The notes under the pieces were generated by a model, which was given only the letters and a program-made list of their open reading frames with translations, was not told where the DNA came from and ran no database searches. Source: Methylobacterium gnaphalii (GTDB lineage: Bacteria; Pseudomonadota; Alphaproteobacteria; Rhizobiales; Beijerinckiaceae). From it: a stretch of DNA of 64,000 nucleotides. The DNA is taken from positions 1-64,000 of the forward strand of contig NZ_BJZV01000008.1 of assembly GCF_007992215.1 (NCBI RefSeq), in the 5' to 3' direction. A program made the translations under genes and the position numbers. Shown one piece after another: positions 18,876 through 26,890 of this stretch. How positions within the stretch are numbered: position 1 is the first letter of the stretch; the number at the start of each line of letters is the position of its first letter.

Positions 18876-19090
18876 TCAACCTGTCTCCGGCCGGATCGCC
18901 GTCAGGAGGCGCATCGGCTGCATTGAAATCGTCACTGCAATGTAAAACACTCGACCGTGCGGGTCCGATCCGCGGAGGCGCAGCCGGGACGAGCGAAAGG
19001 GTGATCTAGTCTTCGCACCCCTCATGCGCAACCTGTCGCGCCCCTGAGCGGCCACTTATCGACTGCCAAGGGCTTGCTGGTATCGCCTTT

Positions 19091-20218
19091 TCAGTGCGGA
19101 AGCTCGGTTCCGGCGTAGTCGATGCGGCCATCCGGCGTCCGGCGCCAGACGACGACTTCGTAGGGCGGCTTGGTCAAGTCGCCCTTGGCATCGAAGGACA
19201 CGTCGCCGAGGAGCGTGCGCAGCGGTCGTCCGGCATGGAGGAACTCGGCGATGCGGCGCGGATCGGCGGATTTATTGGCCTCGATCGCGCCTTTCAGCAC
19301 CTCGACCGCCGCGTAAGCGCGCGACGCGAAGACCTCCGCCTCCGGCGAGCGCGGCGGGGCAGGCTTTCGATCCCTGCCGTCCGGCACCTTGCGGGGCTCG
19401 GGCGGCAGCGTCATCACCGTGCCCTCGGCGCCCGCGCCGGCGATCTGCGCAAAATCCTTGTCGAGGATGCCGTCGCTGCCGATGAAGGTGCCCGTGTAGC
19501 CGGCCTCGCGCATTGCACGCACGAGGAGCGCGGCCTCCGCGGACAGCCCGCCGAAATACACCGCACCGATTTTCGCGGCCTTCATCCTCGCGACGAGCCC
19601 GGAAAAATCCTTGTCACCGCGGCTGATCCCCTCGAACAGGGCCTCGCGCCCGCCATGCTCCTTCAACACCCGCGCCGCCTCGTCGGCGAGGCCGCGGCCG
19701 AAGGTGGTCTTGTCGTTGATCAGCGCGACGCGCTTTCCGGGGAAGCGCTCTGCGAGCCAGGCTCCCGCGAGCGCACCCTGCTGCGCATCGCTGCCACAGA
19801 GGCGGAACAGGTTCCAGGCCCCGCGTGCCGTCAGAGAGCTCCAGGTCGCGCCGGGGGTGACAGCGAGGATGCCGGCATCCTCGTAGATCCCGAGGGCGGC
19901 TGCGCTGGTGCCCGAGTTCAGATGTCCGATGACGAGCGTCACGCCGGCCGTGGCAAAGCTCTTGGCGACGGTGGCAGCCTGTTTGGGATCGCCCGCATCG
20001 TCGCGCACGACGAGCTGCAGCTTTTGCCCGTTGACGCCGCCGCCGCGGTTGATCTCGGCGACCGCCTGCTCCGCGCCCGCCTGCATGCCCTGGCCGAAGC
20101 CGGCATCCGGCCCCGTCAGCGGCGCGGCGAGCCCGATCCGGATCGGCGGGGGAGCGGCCGATGCCGCAGCCGGCCAGGCCAGCAGAGCCGCTGCCGCGAA
20201 GGCGCGTAGTCGCCTCAT
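19091..20218 (-). CDS. ABC transporter substrate-binding protein, LivJ-like (branched-chain amino acid type)
   Basis: Periplasmic type I binding protein of 375 residues. A signal peptide (MRRLRAFAAAALLAWPAAASA) is followed by IRIGLAAPLTGPDAGFGQGM, NRGGGVNGQKLQLVVRDDAG, IGHLNSGTSAAALGIYEDAG and INDKTTFGRGLADEAARVLK, all typical of the LivJ/amide-binding family. I start it at the ATG at 20218, just before the signal peptide; the frame opens at 20272. No permease or ATPase genes lie nearby, so it is an orphan component. It is divergent from the xdhC-like genes. Ligand unknown. Confidence 0.88.
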   Translation of the reverse strand: MRRLRAFAAAALLAWPAAASAAPPPIRIGLAAPLTGPDAGFGQGMQAGAEQAVAEINRGGGVNGQKLQLVVRDDAGDPKQAATVAKSFATAGVTLVIGHLNSGTSAAALGIYEDAGILAVTPGATWSSLTARGAWNLFRLCGSDAQQGALAGAWLAERFPGKRVALINDKTTFGRGLADEAARVLKEHGGREALFEGISRGDKDFSGLVARMKAAKIGAVYFGGLSAEAALLVRAMREAGYTGTFIGSDGILDKDFAQIAGAGAEGTVMTLPPEPRKVPDGRDRKPAPPRSPEAEVFASRAYAAVEVLKGAIEANKSADPRRIAEFLHAGRPLRTLLGDVSFDAKGDLTKPPYEVVVWRRTPDGRIDYAGTELPH

Positions 20219-20402
20219 CGCTGTCGTGTCTCTCGCATCGGGGATCGCCGGAACCCTTGCCCGCGACCACACCGTGATAGTGCCGCGCGCCGCGGCCCGA
20301 AAGCCAGCTTCGATTCCGCATTGCGAAATGCACTCGGGCGACTACCTCATCGAACAGACACTTCTCCTTGCCGACCGGGGCGTTGCCCCTGGAGCTCACA
20401 GC

Positions 20403-20726
20403 ATGCTCTCCACCGACCAGACCATCCTACGCGAGGCCGAGACCTGGCGGCGCGAGGGCAGGGGCGTCGCCCTGGCCACTGTCATCGAGACCTGGGGCTC
20501 CGCGCCGCGCCCCGTCGGCAGCCATCTCGTGATCGAGCGCGACGGCAACTTCCTCGGTTCGGTCTCCGGCGGCTGTGTCGAGGGTGACGTGATCGCCGAG
20601 AGCCTCGACGTGATCGAGAATGGCGGCTCCCGCGTGCTGGAATTCGGCGTGGCGGACGAGACGGCCTGGCGGGCTGGCCTCTCGTGCGGGGGGCGCATCC
20701 GCGTCTTCGTCGAGCGGATCGACTGA
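20403..20726 (+). CDS. XdhC/CoxI family protein, N-terminal-domain version
   Basis: 107 residues corresponding only to the XdhC_CoxI domain: ALATVIETWGSAPRPVGSHL, GSVSGGCVEGDVI and GLSCGGRIRVFVE, including the conserved GGC and SCGG cysteines. XdhC-type proteins bind and sulfurate molybdopterin cofactor for xanthine dehydrogenase-like hydroxylases. Here the Rossmann half is encoded by the next gene, ten bases away. The open frame from 19908 is antisense to the binding-protein gene and is not coding. Confidence 0.87.
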   Translation: MLSTDQTILREAETWRREGRGVALATVIETWGSAPRPVGSHLVIERDGNFLGSVSGGCVEGDVIAESLDVIENGGSRVLEFGVADETAWRAGLSCGGRIRVFVERID

Positions 20727-20736
20727 GGCCGGCGCA

Positions 20737-21477
20737 ATGAAGCTCGATCATCTCGCCGCCCTGAACGCCGAGCGCGATGCGCGGCGCCCGGCCATCCTCG
20801 TCACCGATACCGGCGACGGCACGCAGCGGCTGGTCCGCGAGGCCGAGATCGACAGCGACCCGCTGGCCGAGACGCTGCGCGAGCGCCTGCTGAGCGGCAA
20901 GAGCGGCATCGTGGAGGCGGACGGGCGCTCGCTCTTCCTGACGGTCCAGGTGCCGCCGGTGCGGCTTCTGGTCGTCGGCGCGGTCCACATCTCGCAGGCG
21001 CTCTGCCCGATGGCCGCCGCCCTCGAACTCGACGTCACCGTGATCGACCCGCGTACGGCCTTCGCGACGCCCGAGCGGTTTCCCGATGTCGCACTCCTGT
21101 CGGAATGGCCCGGCGACGCCTTCGCCCGCCTTGCCCCACTCGACCGATACACGGCGCTCGCCGCGCTGACCCACGATCCGAAGATCGACGATCCCGCGCT
21201 GATCGCTGCGCTGAACGCCGGGTGCTTCTATGTCGGCGCGCTGGGCTCGCGGAAGTCGCATGCGCGGCGGCTCGACCGCCTGCATGAGGCCGGGCTGAGT
21301 TCGGAGGCGACCGGGCGCATCCATGGTCCGATCGGTCTGGACATCGGCGCTGTGACGCCGGCCGAGATCGCGGTCTCGATCCTCGGCGACGTGATCGCGA
21401 CGCTTCGCCGAGACCGCATCCGCGGCAAGGCGAAGGGCGAGCGTGCCGAGTGCATGCGCCACGGCGTCGATGCCTGA
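20737..21477 (+). CDS. XdhC family protein, Rossmann-domain half
   Basis: 246 residues. The C-terminal two thirds match the XdhC Rossmann domain: PPVRLLVVGAVHISQALCPM, a nucleotide-binding strand, DVTVIDPRTAFATPERFP, ALTHDPKIDDPAL, YVGALGSRKSHARR, and IHGPIGLDIGAVTPAEIAVS. Together with the preceding gene it reconstitutes a full XdhC; such split pairs accompany CO dehydrogenase- and xanthine dehydrogenase-type enzymes. It overlaps the next gene by eight bases. No molybdenum hydroxylase subunit is in the window. Confidence 0.87.
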   Translation: MKLDHLAALNAERDARRPAILVTDTGDGTQRLVREAEIDSDPLAETLRERLLSGKSGIVEADGRSLFLTVQVPPVRLLVVGAVHISQALCPMAAALELDVTVIDPRTAFATPERFPDVALLSEWPGDAFARLAPLDRYTALAALTHDPKIDDPALIAALNAGCFYVGALGSRKSHARRLDRLHEAGLSSEATGRIHGPIGLDIGAVTPAEIAVSILGDVIATLRRDRIRGKAKGERAECMRHGVDA

Positions 21478-22114
21478 GCCGCGCATCGGCGCGGTCATCC
21501 TCGCGGCCGGACGCGGCACGCGGTTCGGGCCGGAGCCGAAACTGCTGGCCTTGCTCGACGGCGAACCGCTGGTGCGCCATGTGGCGAGGGCGGCCCTGGC
21601 CTCGCCGGCGCAGCCGGTGATCGTCGTGGTCGGGGCCCATGCCGTTGCAATCGGCGCTGCCCTCGACGGCCTCGATCTGCACCTCGTCGACAATCCGGAT
21701 CACGCCGCCGGGCTCTCGACCTCGTTGCGCGTCGGGCTGGCGGCTATGCCGGCCGGAACGGACGCAGCGGTCGTCCTGCTCGGGGACATGCCGCGGATCT
21801 CTGCCGGCCATATCGACGCGCTCGTGGAGGCCTATCGGGAGGCTGACGTCCGGCCGAGCGCCGTCGTGCCCGTGTCTGGCGGGAGGCGCGGCAATCCTGT
21901 GCTGCTTGATCTCGCGCAGCTCTCGGACGCGCTGGCCGCATTGACCGGCGACCGTGGTGCCGGGCCGCTGCTCACCGAGCGCGCCGATGTGCTGGAAATC
22001 GCGATGGATTCAGGCGTGGCGTTCGACGTCGACACACCGGAGGCGTTGGCGAGCGCGCCTCACTCGTCTCGCTTCGAGCGCCGCGCCGCGTCGCGGCACC
22101 GATCCGAGCAGTAG
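21470..22114 (+). CDS. MobA-like nucleotidyltransferase (molybdenum cofactor cytidylyl/guanylyltransferase family)
   Basis: 214 residues of the MocA/MobA-like NTP-transferase family: [20 protein letters not shown] at the N-terminus (nucleotide-binding loop), [49 protein letters not shown] and GRRGNPVLL. In XdhC clusters this type usually makes the cytosine dinucleotide form of the cofactor. The ATG at 21470 overlaps the upstream gene. Its last 55 bases overlap the convergent DUF2256 gene, and the end ([11 protein letters not shown]) looks like low-constraint sequence. Confidence 0.85.
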   Translation: MPEPRIGAVILAAGRGTRFGPEPKLLALLDGEPLVRHVARAALASPAQPVIVVVGAHAVAIGAALDGLDLHLVDNPDHAAGLSTSLRVGLAAMPAGTDAAVVLLGDMPRISAGHIDALVEAYREADVRPSAVVPVSGGRRGNPVLLDLAQLSDALAALTGDRGAGPLLTERADVLEIAMDSGVAFDVDTPEALASAPHSSRFERRAASRHRSEQ

Positions 22115-22212
22115 CGGACCTCGTCCCAGACCCGCTCCCATTTCTTGCGCCACGCGAAGGGCCGCCCGCATTGCGCGCAGGTTTTCTGCGGCAGGTCCCC
22201 TTTGCGACGCAT
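22060..22212 (-). CDS. DUF2256 family zinc-finger-like protein
   Basis: A 50-residue protein: [32 protein letters not shown] and [12 protein letters not shown]. The CxxC...CxxxC pattern and the invariant W-R-K-K-W core identify DUF2256. These small proteins are repeatedly encoded beside, or fused to, FeS-type cryptochrome/photolyase genes, and such a gene lies 1 kb away at 23263. It ends inside the MobA-like gene on the opposite strand (55-base overlap) and starts 12 bases past the end of the formyltransferase-like gene, with which it is probably co-transcribed. Confidence 0.85.
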   Translation of the reverse strand: MRRKGDLPQKTCAQCGRPFAWRKKWERVWDEVRYCSDRCRDAARRSKRDE

Positions 22213-22224
22213 CCGCGGCACGGC

Positions 22225-23091
22225 TCAGCGTCCGATCTGTCCTGCCTCGGCGAGCGGCACCGGGCTCCAGCGCGTGAGCTGCACGTAGCCGCCCTGCGCG
22301 GCGACGATCACCTGGCGCCGGTAGCGGTGCACGACCGTGCCGGGCGCGTGGCGATGCGCCTCGTGCCAGCCCTCCGCCGCAGCGACGAAGACGCGGCCCT
22401 CGCCGAGCCGGGCGATGGTCTCGACCGCGCCGAAGGCCCGCACCTGCCGCAGGACTGTGTCGACGCCCTGCCGGAAGTCGAGGGTGCGGTCCGCATCCGT
22501 CACGCGCGGCCAGTACGAGCCGTCGCCCTGCGGCTCGGCGCTGCGCCAGCGATGGGCGATCTCCTTGCCAACTGGCCCGCTCGCGAGCCTCTGCGAGGCC
22601 ATCCGGCATTTGCTGAGCAGCGTCTCGTGGGTGTCGGTCGGACCGACCGGAAAGATGTCCTGCGCGAGGATGTCGCCCGTGTCGAAGCCATCCTCGGCCA
22701 GGACGTGAGCCGTGACGCCCCAGCTCTCGTAGGAATCGAGGATCGCCTTGAAAAGCGGATACGGTCCGCGCCCGGTCGGCAGCGGGGAGGGGTGGAAGTT
22801 GATGGCGTACCGTGCCCGGCCCGGCCATCCCGTCACGCGCCAGGGATAGCCCGCCACCACGAGCGCCCAGTCGCGGCCATGGGCCTGATGGAGGGCGAGG
22901 ATGTCGTCGGGCCGGATGCGCGAGAGCTGGATCGGGATGCGCAGTTGACGAGCCCGGGCCACGACGACGTCGTTGTGATCGTAGATCCCGTCGCAGGGCC
23001 GGGTGAACAGCTTGATCGGCTGCCAGCCCGCCTCGATCAATCCGTCGAAGGCGCTGCCGAGGAAGTCGATACCGGCAAAGGCGAACTTCAT
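22225..23091 (-). CDS. Formyltransferase-family protein (methionyl-tRNA formyltransferase-like)
   Basis: 288 residues with the N10-formyl-THF transferase fold. The catalytic Asn-His-Asp set is visible: NFHPSPLPTGRGPYPLF (Asn and His) and AEDGFDTGDILAQD (Asp). A shorter C-terminal region follows (VTDADRTLDFRQGVDTVLRQ, WSPVPLAEAGQ) that resembles the Fmt C-terminal domain only partly. It is probably not the housekeeping Fmt, which normally neighbours def. Such stand-alone homologues modify sugars, amino acids or antibiotics; the substrate cannot be told here. Divergent from the photolyase gene. Confidence 0.82.
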   Translation of the reverse strand: MKFAFAGIDFLGSAFDGLIEAGWQPIKLFTRPCDGIYDHNDVVVARARQLRIPIQLSRIRPDDILALHQAHGRDWALVVAGYPWRVTGWPGRARYAINFHPSPLPTGRGPYPLFKAILDSYESWGVTAHVLAEDGFDTGDILAQDIFPVGPTDTHETLLSKCRMASQRLASGPVGKEIAHRWRSAEPQGDGSYWPRVTDADRTLDFRQGVDTVLRQVRAFGAVETIARLGEGRVFVAAAEGWHEAHRHAPGTVVHRYRRQVIVAAQGGYVQLTRWSPVPLAEAGQIGR

Positions 23092-23262
23092 CCGCGTTCC
23101 TGTCGTCCGGACTGCGACCTTACGCGCTTGGATCGTGCCGGACGTCCGGTTCCTACGCGCGTGCCGTCGCCTTAGCTAGTTGCAGCGCCCGCGTCTTGGA
23201 ATAACCGGCCGGCCGCGCGCGATGGACCGCCTGTTCGAAGACCCGCACCAGGGAGCGCGGCC

Positions 23263-24921
23263 GTGAAGACCCTGCGCTTCGTGCTGGGCGACCAGCTTCA
23301 TCGCCGCATCGCATCGCTCGTCGACATCGACCCCGACCACGACGTCGTCCTGATGGCCGAGGTCCGCGACGAGGCGACCTATGTCCGCCACCACAAGCAG
23401 AAGATCGCCTTCCTATTCTCGGCAATGCGCCACTTCGCGGCCGAGCTGATGGAGGAGGGCATCGCCGTCGATTACGTTCGGCTCGACGATCGCGCCAATT
23501 CCGGCTCGTTCACCGGCGAGCTGAAGCGGGCGATCGAGCGGCATGAGCCGGACAGGATCGTCGTCACCGAGCCCGGCGAGTGGCGCGTCTGGCAGATGAT
23601 GCAGGATTGGCGCGAGGATCTCTCGCCGCCGGTCGAGATCCGCGAGGACAACCGGTTCCTCTGCTCGCGTGCCGAGTTCGAGGCCTGGGCAGGCGACAGG
23701 AAGTCCCTGCTCATGGAAGCCTTCTACCGCCAGATGCGCCGGCGCACCGGCTGGCTGATGGACGGCAAGGAGCCGACGGGCGGCCAGTGGAACTACGATC
23801 CGGAGAACCGCAAGCGCCTGCCCAAGACCATCGCTCCGCCGGAGCGGATGACCTTTCCGCCGGATGCGATCACCCGCGACTGCATCGCGCTGGCCGCGCA
23901 GGAGTTCTCCGGGCATTTCGGATCGCTCGACGCGTTCGCGTGGCCGGTGACGCGGAAGGAAGCGTTGAAGGCCTTTCGCCGCTTCATCCGTGATGGCCTG
24001 CCGACCTTCGGCGACTACCAGGACGCCATGCGTCAGGGCTCACCGTTTCTCTACCACGCGCTGATCTCGCCCATGCTCAATGCCGGCCTTCTCACGCCGG
24101 AGGAGGTCTGCGAGGCGGCCGTGCGGGCGTTTCGCGAGGGCGACGCGCCGCTGAACTGCGTCGAGGGCTTCATCCGCCAGATCCTCGGCTGGCGGGAATA
24201 CGTGCGCGGCCTCTACTGGGCGCGCATGCCCGGTTATGCCGACACCAACGCGCTCGATGCGAGCCGCGACCTGCCCTGGTTCTACTGGTCGGCCGAGACG
24301 CAGATGAACTGCCTGCACCAGTGCATCTCGGAGACGCGTGACCACGCCTATGCGCACCACATCCAGCGCCTGATGGTGCTCGGCAACTTCGCCTTGCTCG
24401 CCGGGGTCGAGCCGCGACAGGTCGAGGAATGGTACCTGATCGTCTACGCCGACGCCTACGACTGGGTCGAGTTGCCCAATGTCCACGGCATGGTGCTCTG
24501 GGCCGATGGCGGTGTCATGGGCTCGAAGCCCTACGCGGCCTCCGGCGCCTATATCGACCGGATGTCCGATTATTGCGGCCGTTGCGCCTACGACGTGCGG
24601 CGCAAGGCCGGCGAAAAGGCTTGCCCGTTCAACTACCTGTATTGGGACTTCCTGCTCCGCAATGCCGGCCGGCTCGAGCGTAATCCGCGTCTCGCGATGC
24701 CCTATCGCACGCTCGGCCGAATGGGCGACAGGCGCCGTGCCGAGATCCGGGGGGACGCGCATCGCTTTCTCCGCTCGCTGGACCCGAACCCGTCGAAGGC
24801 GTCGGGTGACGTCGAGGCCTCAGAAGCGGTCAGAGCGGCACCCACGTCGCAACGGAAACGTACGGGCCGAGCCGATGCGTCTCGCTCTCGTAGGAGCACC
24901 CTCCGGACAACCGAAACCTGA
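23263..24921 (+). CDS. phrB: FeS bacterial cryptochrome/photolyase (PhrB type)
   Basis: FAD enzyme of the FeS-BCP group; the Agrobacterium relative repairs (6-4) photoproducts with blue light. It starts at GTG 23263 (LRFVLGDQLHRRIASLVDID). The four [4Fe-4S] cysteines fall at residues 350, 438, 441 and 454, in MNCLHQC and YCGRCAYDVRRKAGEKACPF, matching the Agrobacterium PhrB positions. Flavin-domain motifs include RQILGWREYVRGLYWARMPG and FALLAGVEPRQVEEWY. The family usually ends near residue 507; here the frame runs on to 552 with a low-complexity basic tail that overlaps the bcsS pseudogene. DUF2256, its usual partner, is encoded nearby. Confidence 0.93.
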   Translation: MKTLRFVLGDQLHRRIASLVDIDPDHDVVLMAEVRDEATYVRHHKQKIAFLFSAMRHFAAELMEEGIAVDYVRLDDRANSGSFTGELKRAIERHEPDRIVVTEPGEWRVWQMMQDWREDLSPPVEIREDNRFLCSRAEFEAWAGDRKSLLMEAFYRQMRRRTGWLMDGKEPTGGQWNYDPENRKRLPKTIAPPERMTFPPDAITRDCIALAAQEFSGHFGSLDAFAWPVTRKEALKAFRRFIRDGLPTFGDYQDAMRQGSPFLYHALISPMLNAGLLTPEEVCEAAVRAFREGDAPLNCVEGFIRQILGWREYVRGLYWARMPGYADTNALDASRDLPWFYWSAETQMNCLHQCISETRDHAYAHHIQRLMVLGNFALLAGVEPRQVEEWYLIVYADAYDWVELPNVHGMVLWADGGVMGSKPYAASGAYIDRMSDYCGRCAYDVRRKAGEKACPFNYLYWDFLLRNAGRLERNPRLAMPYRTLGRMGDRRRAEIRGDAHRFLRSLDPNPSKASGDVEASEAVRAAPTSQRKRTGRADASRSRRSTLRTTET

Positions 24922-25600
24922 AATCGCCGAAGCCGAAATCGGTGGCGTGAATGCCCAGGCTCCATTTCCCGTAGCCCGTGCGATCGGCGTAGACGGCCGC
25001 CTCCGGCCCGAGATAGGCGCCGAAAAGGCGATACCCGGCCGAGATCCGGGCATAGGCATCCCATCGTGCCGAGCCGAGAACGACGGTGACGGTGGCCAAC
25101 GTGTCCTCGCTGAGCCGAGCCCAGATCTCGCCCTGCAGGCGCCCACCGATCCGGGTCTCAACCGGACCGAACCCGATAGGGCCCATCACACTCTCGAACG
25201 AGCCCTCCGGCCCCGCGAAGAGGCCGACGACACCCCAGTCGAAGAAGAACTAATATCCACCCAGCAGGGCCGCGAGGCTCGTCGTCCGGACAAAGGTTGG
25301 AAGTACGCCTTGTATCGGAATTGTTCCACGTTCCAGACGAGCACCCCCACCGATCACGCCAAGCATCGCAAAGCCTTCTCGGTCGATGCGTTCGGGTGAA
25401 GCCTTGAATCCTGTGCTGATAAACGCCGATGATCCGGCATCCATGCTTCCGAAAAGGACAACATTGACCGGAAAGTCTTCAGCGCGAACTGAAAACGCCA
25501 ACAGAAAATACGCAAGTGCAGCAGCGCTTGCGTATCGAAGCCTCTTTTGTCTGATAAGTGACGTAAGTAACGTACGCGCTGCAGGCCATCCTTGCGACAA
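24830..25600 (-). pseudogene. bcsS: bcsS-like (cellulose biosynthesis protein BcsS) gene interrupted by an in-frame amber codon
   Basis: One continuous reading frame from 25600 to 24830, broken only by TAG at 25250-25252. Before the stop: a signal peptide (ASAAALAYFLLAFSVRA) and VVLFGSMDAGSSAFISTGFK. After it the frame resumes at once with FFFDWGVVGLFAGPEGSFES, then RIGGRLQGEIWARLSEDTL and DFGFGDFRFRLSGG, which are BcsS-family strands of an outer-membrane-type beta protein. Intact relatives read GYQ at the break, so a single C-to-T change (CAG to TAG) explains it. With read-through it would be about 256 residues, the family's usual size. The 3' end overlaps phrB by 92 bases. Confidence 0.8.
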
Positions 25601-25741
25601 GGATAGGTCTTCAGAGGCGCGACGACAGACGATGACTGTTATCTAGGTGTGAATATCACTGACATTGCATCGCCGGATGCATTTTTGATACATGCGAGCG
25701 GCGTGCAATTTGAGGTTGAGTAGCGGTCGCCTTGATAACTT

Positions 25742-26500
25742 GTGTCGGTGTTAGCGCCGGCTCAAGCATCATTCGTGGGCTGTGCGCAGCCTCACTTGGC
25801 TGAATCGACCCGGTGGGCTAGAGCCGCGCGGAAACGCAAAGCTCAGGGCCGAGCCCTCTTGTCCTCCGGTGCACGAACCTCCGACGTCCTCATCGTGCTC
25901 GCGCGCCAGGAGGGAGAACGGCTTTCTGTCGGCGACATCGTCGCCGTCTTGAAGGACCGTGCCTTCGCGCTGCTCGTGGTGCTGCTCGGCCTGCCGAACT
26001 GCCTGCCGATGCCGCCGCCGATCCCTCTGGTCTGCGGGCTTCTGCTGCTGCTCGTGGCCGTCCAGATCACGGCCGGAATGGCCTCCCCCTGGCTGCCGCG
26101 AAAGATTCTCCGGGCGTCCATCGCGACGGAGACTGTCGACAAGGCCGTGACGCGGGCCGTGCCGCTGCTGCAGAGGCTCGAGCGCTGGTCGAAGCCGCGG
26201 ATGAGTCTGTTCGAAACGGCGATCGGCATGCGGGGCATGGGCGTTTTGCTGCTCGCCCTGTCGCTGGCGCTGATCGTGGCGCCGCCGTTCTTCGGGCAGA
26301 TCCCGCTGGGCCTCGCAATCTCCCTGGTGGGATTGGGTCTCGTCGAGCGCGACGGAATCGTTGTGCTGGCCGGGCTGATCTTCGGCGGCATCGGCGTCGG
26401 GATCTCGATCGGCTTCGTCTACACCCTGTTCGCGAGCATCATGAGCGCGCTGGCCTGGCTTTCCGGATACGTTCCAGGCCTCGCCCAGCTCATGGGCTGA
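25742..26500 (+). CDS. exoD: ExoD family membrane protein
   Basis: 252 residues. After a charged N-terminus it shows the ExoD signature VLLGLPNCLPMPPPIPLVCG with several membrane segments (about residues 75-110, 165-190, 195-235). ExoD of Sinorhizobium affects exopolysaccharide production and alkali tolerance by an unknown mechanism. The start is uncertain: GTG at 25742 gives about 45 residues more than most relatives, and a downstream start before RTSDVLIVLARQEGERLSVG is equally plausible. It precedes csaA by 15 bases. Confidence 0.82.
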   Translation: MSVLAPAQASFVGCAQPHLAESTRWARAARKRKAQGRALLSSGARTSDVLIVLARQEGERLSVGDIVAVLKDRAFALLVVLLGLPNCLPMPPPIPLVCGLLLLLVAVQITAGMASPWLPRKILRASIATETVDKAVTRAVPLLQRLERWSKPRMSLFETAIGMRGMGVLLLALSLALIVAPPFFGQIPLGLAISLVGLGLVERDGIVVLAGLIFGGIGVGISIGFVYTLFASIMSALAWLSGYVPGLAQLMG

Positions 26501-26515
26501 TCCTCAGGTTTCGCA

Positions 26516-26887
26516 ATGCACCTCAATCACCTGCCAAGCGAGCCGGCGGCGCCGTCGATCGACTTCGACGCGTTTCTCGCCGTCGACATTCGCATCGGGA
26601 CCGTGGTTGAGGCTGAGGTCTTCCCGGAGGCGCGCAAGCCCGCGCTCAAGCTCACCATCGATTTCGGACCAGGGATCGGGCTGAAGCGCTCGAGCGCGCA
26701 GATCACGCAGCTTTACACACCGGAGGGGCTGATCGGGCGGCAGGTGGCGGCCGTGGTGAACTTTCCACCGCGGCAGATCGGCAAGTTCATGTCCGAGGTG
26801 CTGACCGTCGGCTTCGCCGATACCGCTGGCGCTGTTGTGCTGTTCAAGCCCGACAAGCCGGTGCCGAACGGCAGCCGTCTTTTCTGA
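26516..26887 (+). CDS. csaA: CsaA-type tRNA-binding / chaperone-like protein
   Basis: 123-residue OB-fold protein of the EMAP-II/Trbp111 family. Motifs: AVDIRIGTVVEAEVFPEARK, ALKLTIDFGPGIG, SSAQITQLYTPEGLIGRQV and VLTVGFADTAGAVVL. CsaA in Bacillus has export-related chaperone activity; homologues bind tRNA as dimers. It is probably co-transcribed with exoD. Only three bases separate its stop from the convergent znuB stop, so there is no room for a separate terminator. Confidence 0.92.
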   Translation: MHLNHLPSEPAAPSIDFDAFLAVDIRIGTVVEAEVFPEARKPALKLTIDFGPGIGLKRSSAQITQLYTPEGLIGRQVAAVVNFPPRQIGKFMSEVLTVGFADTAGAVVLFKPDKPVPNGSRLF

Positions 26888-26890
26888 CGG

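Noticed and set aside
25250..25252. Amber codon as pyrrolysine or programmed read-through
   Set aside because: No Pyl machinery is expected in this clade and no stem-loop or stimulatory context follows; a nonsense mutation from CAG is simpler.
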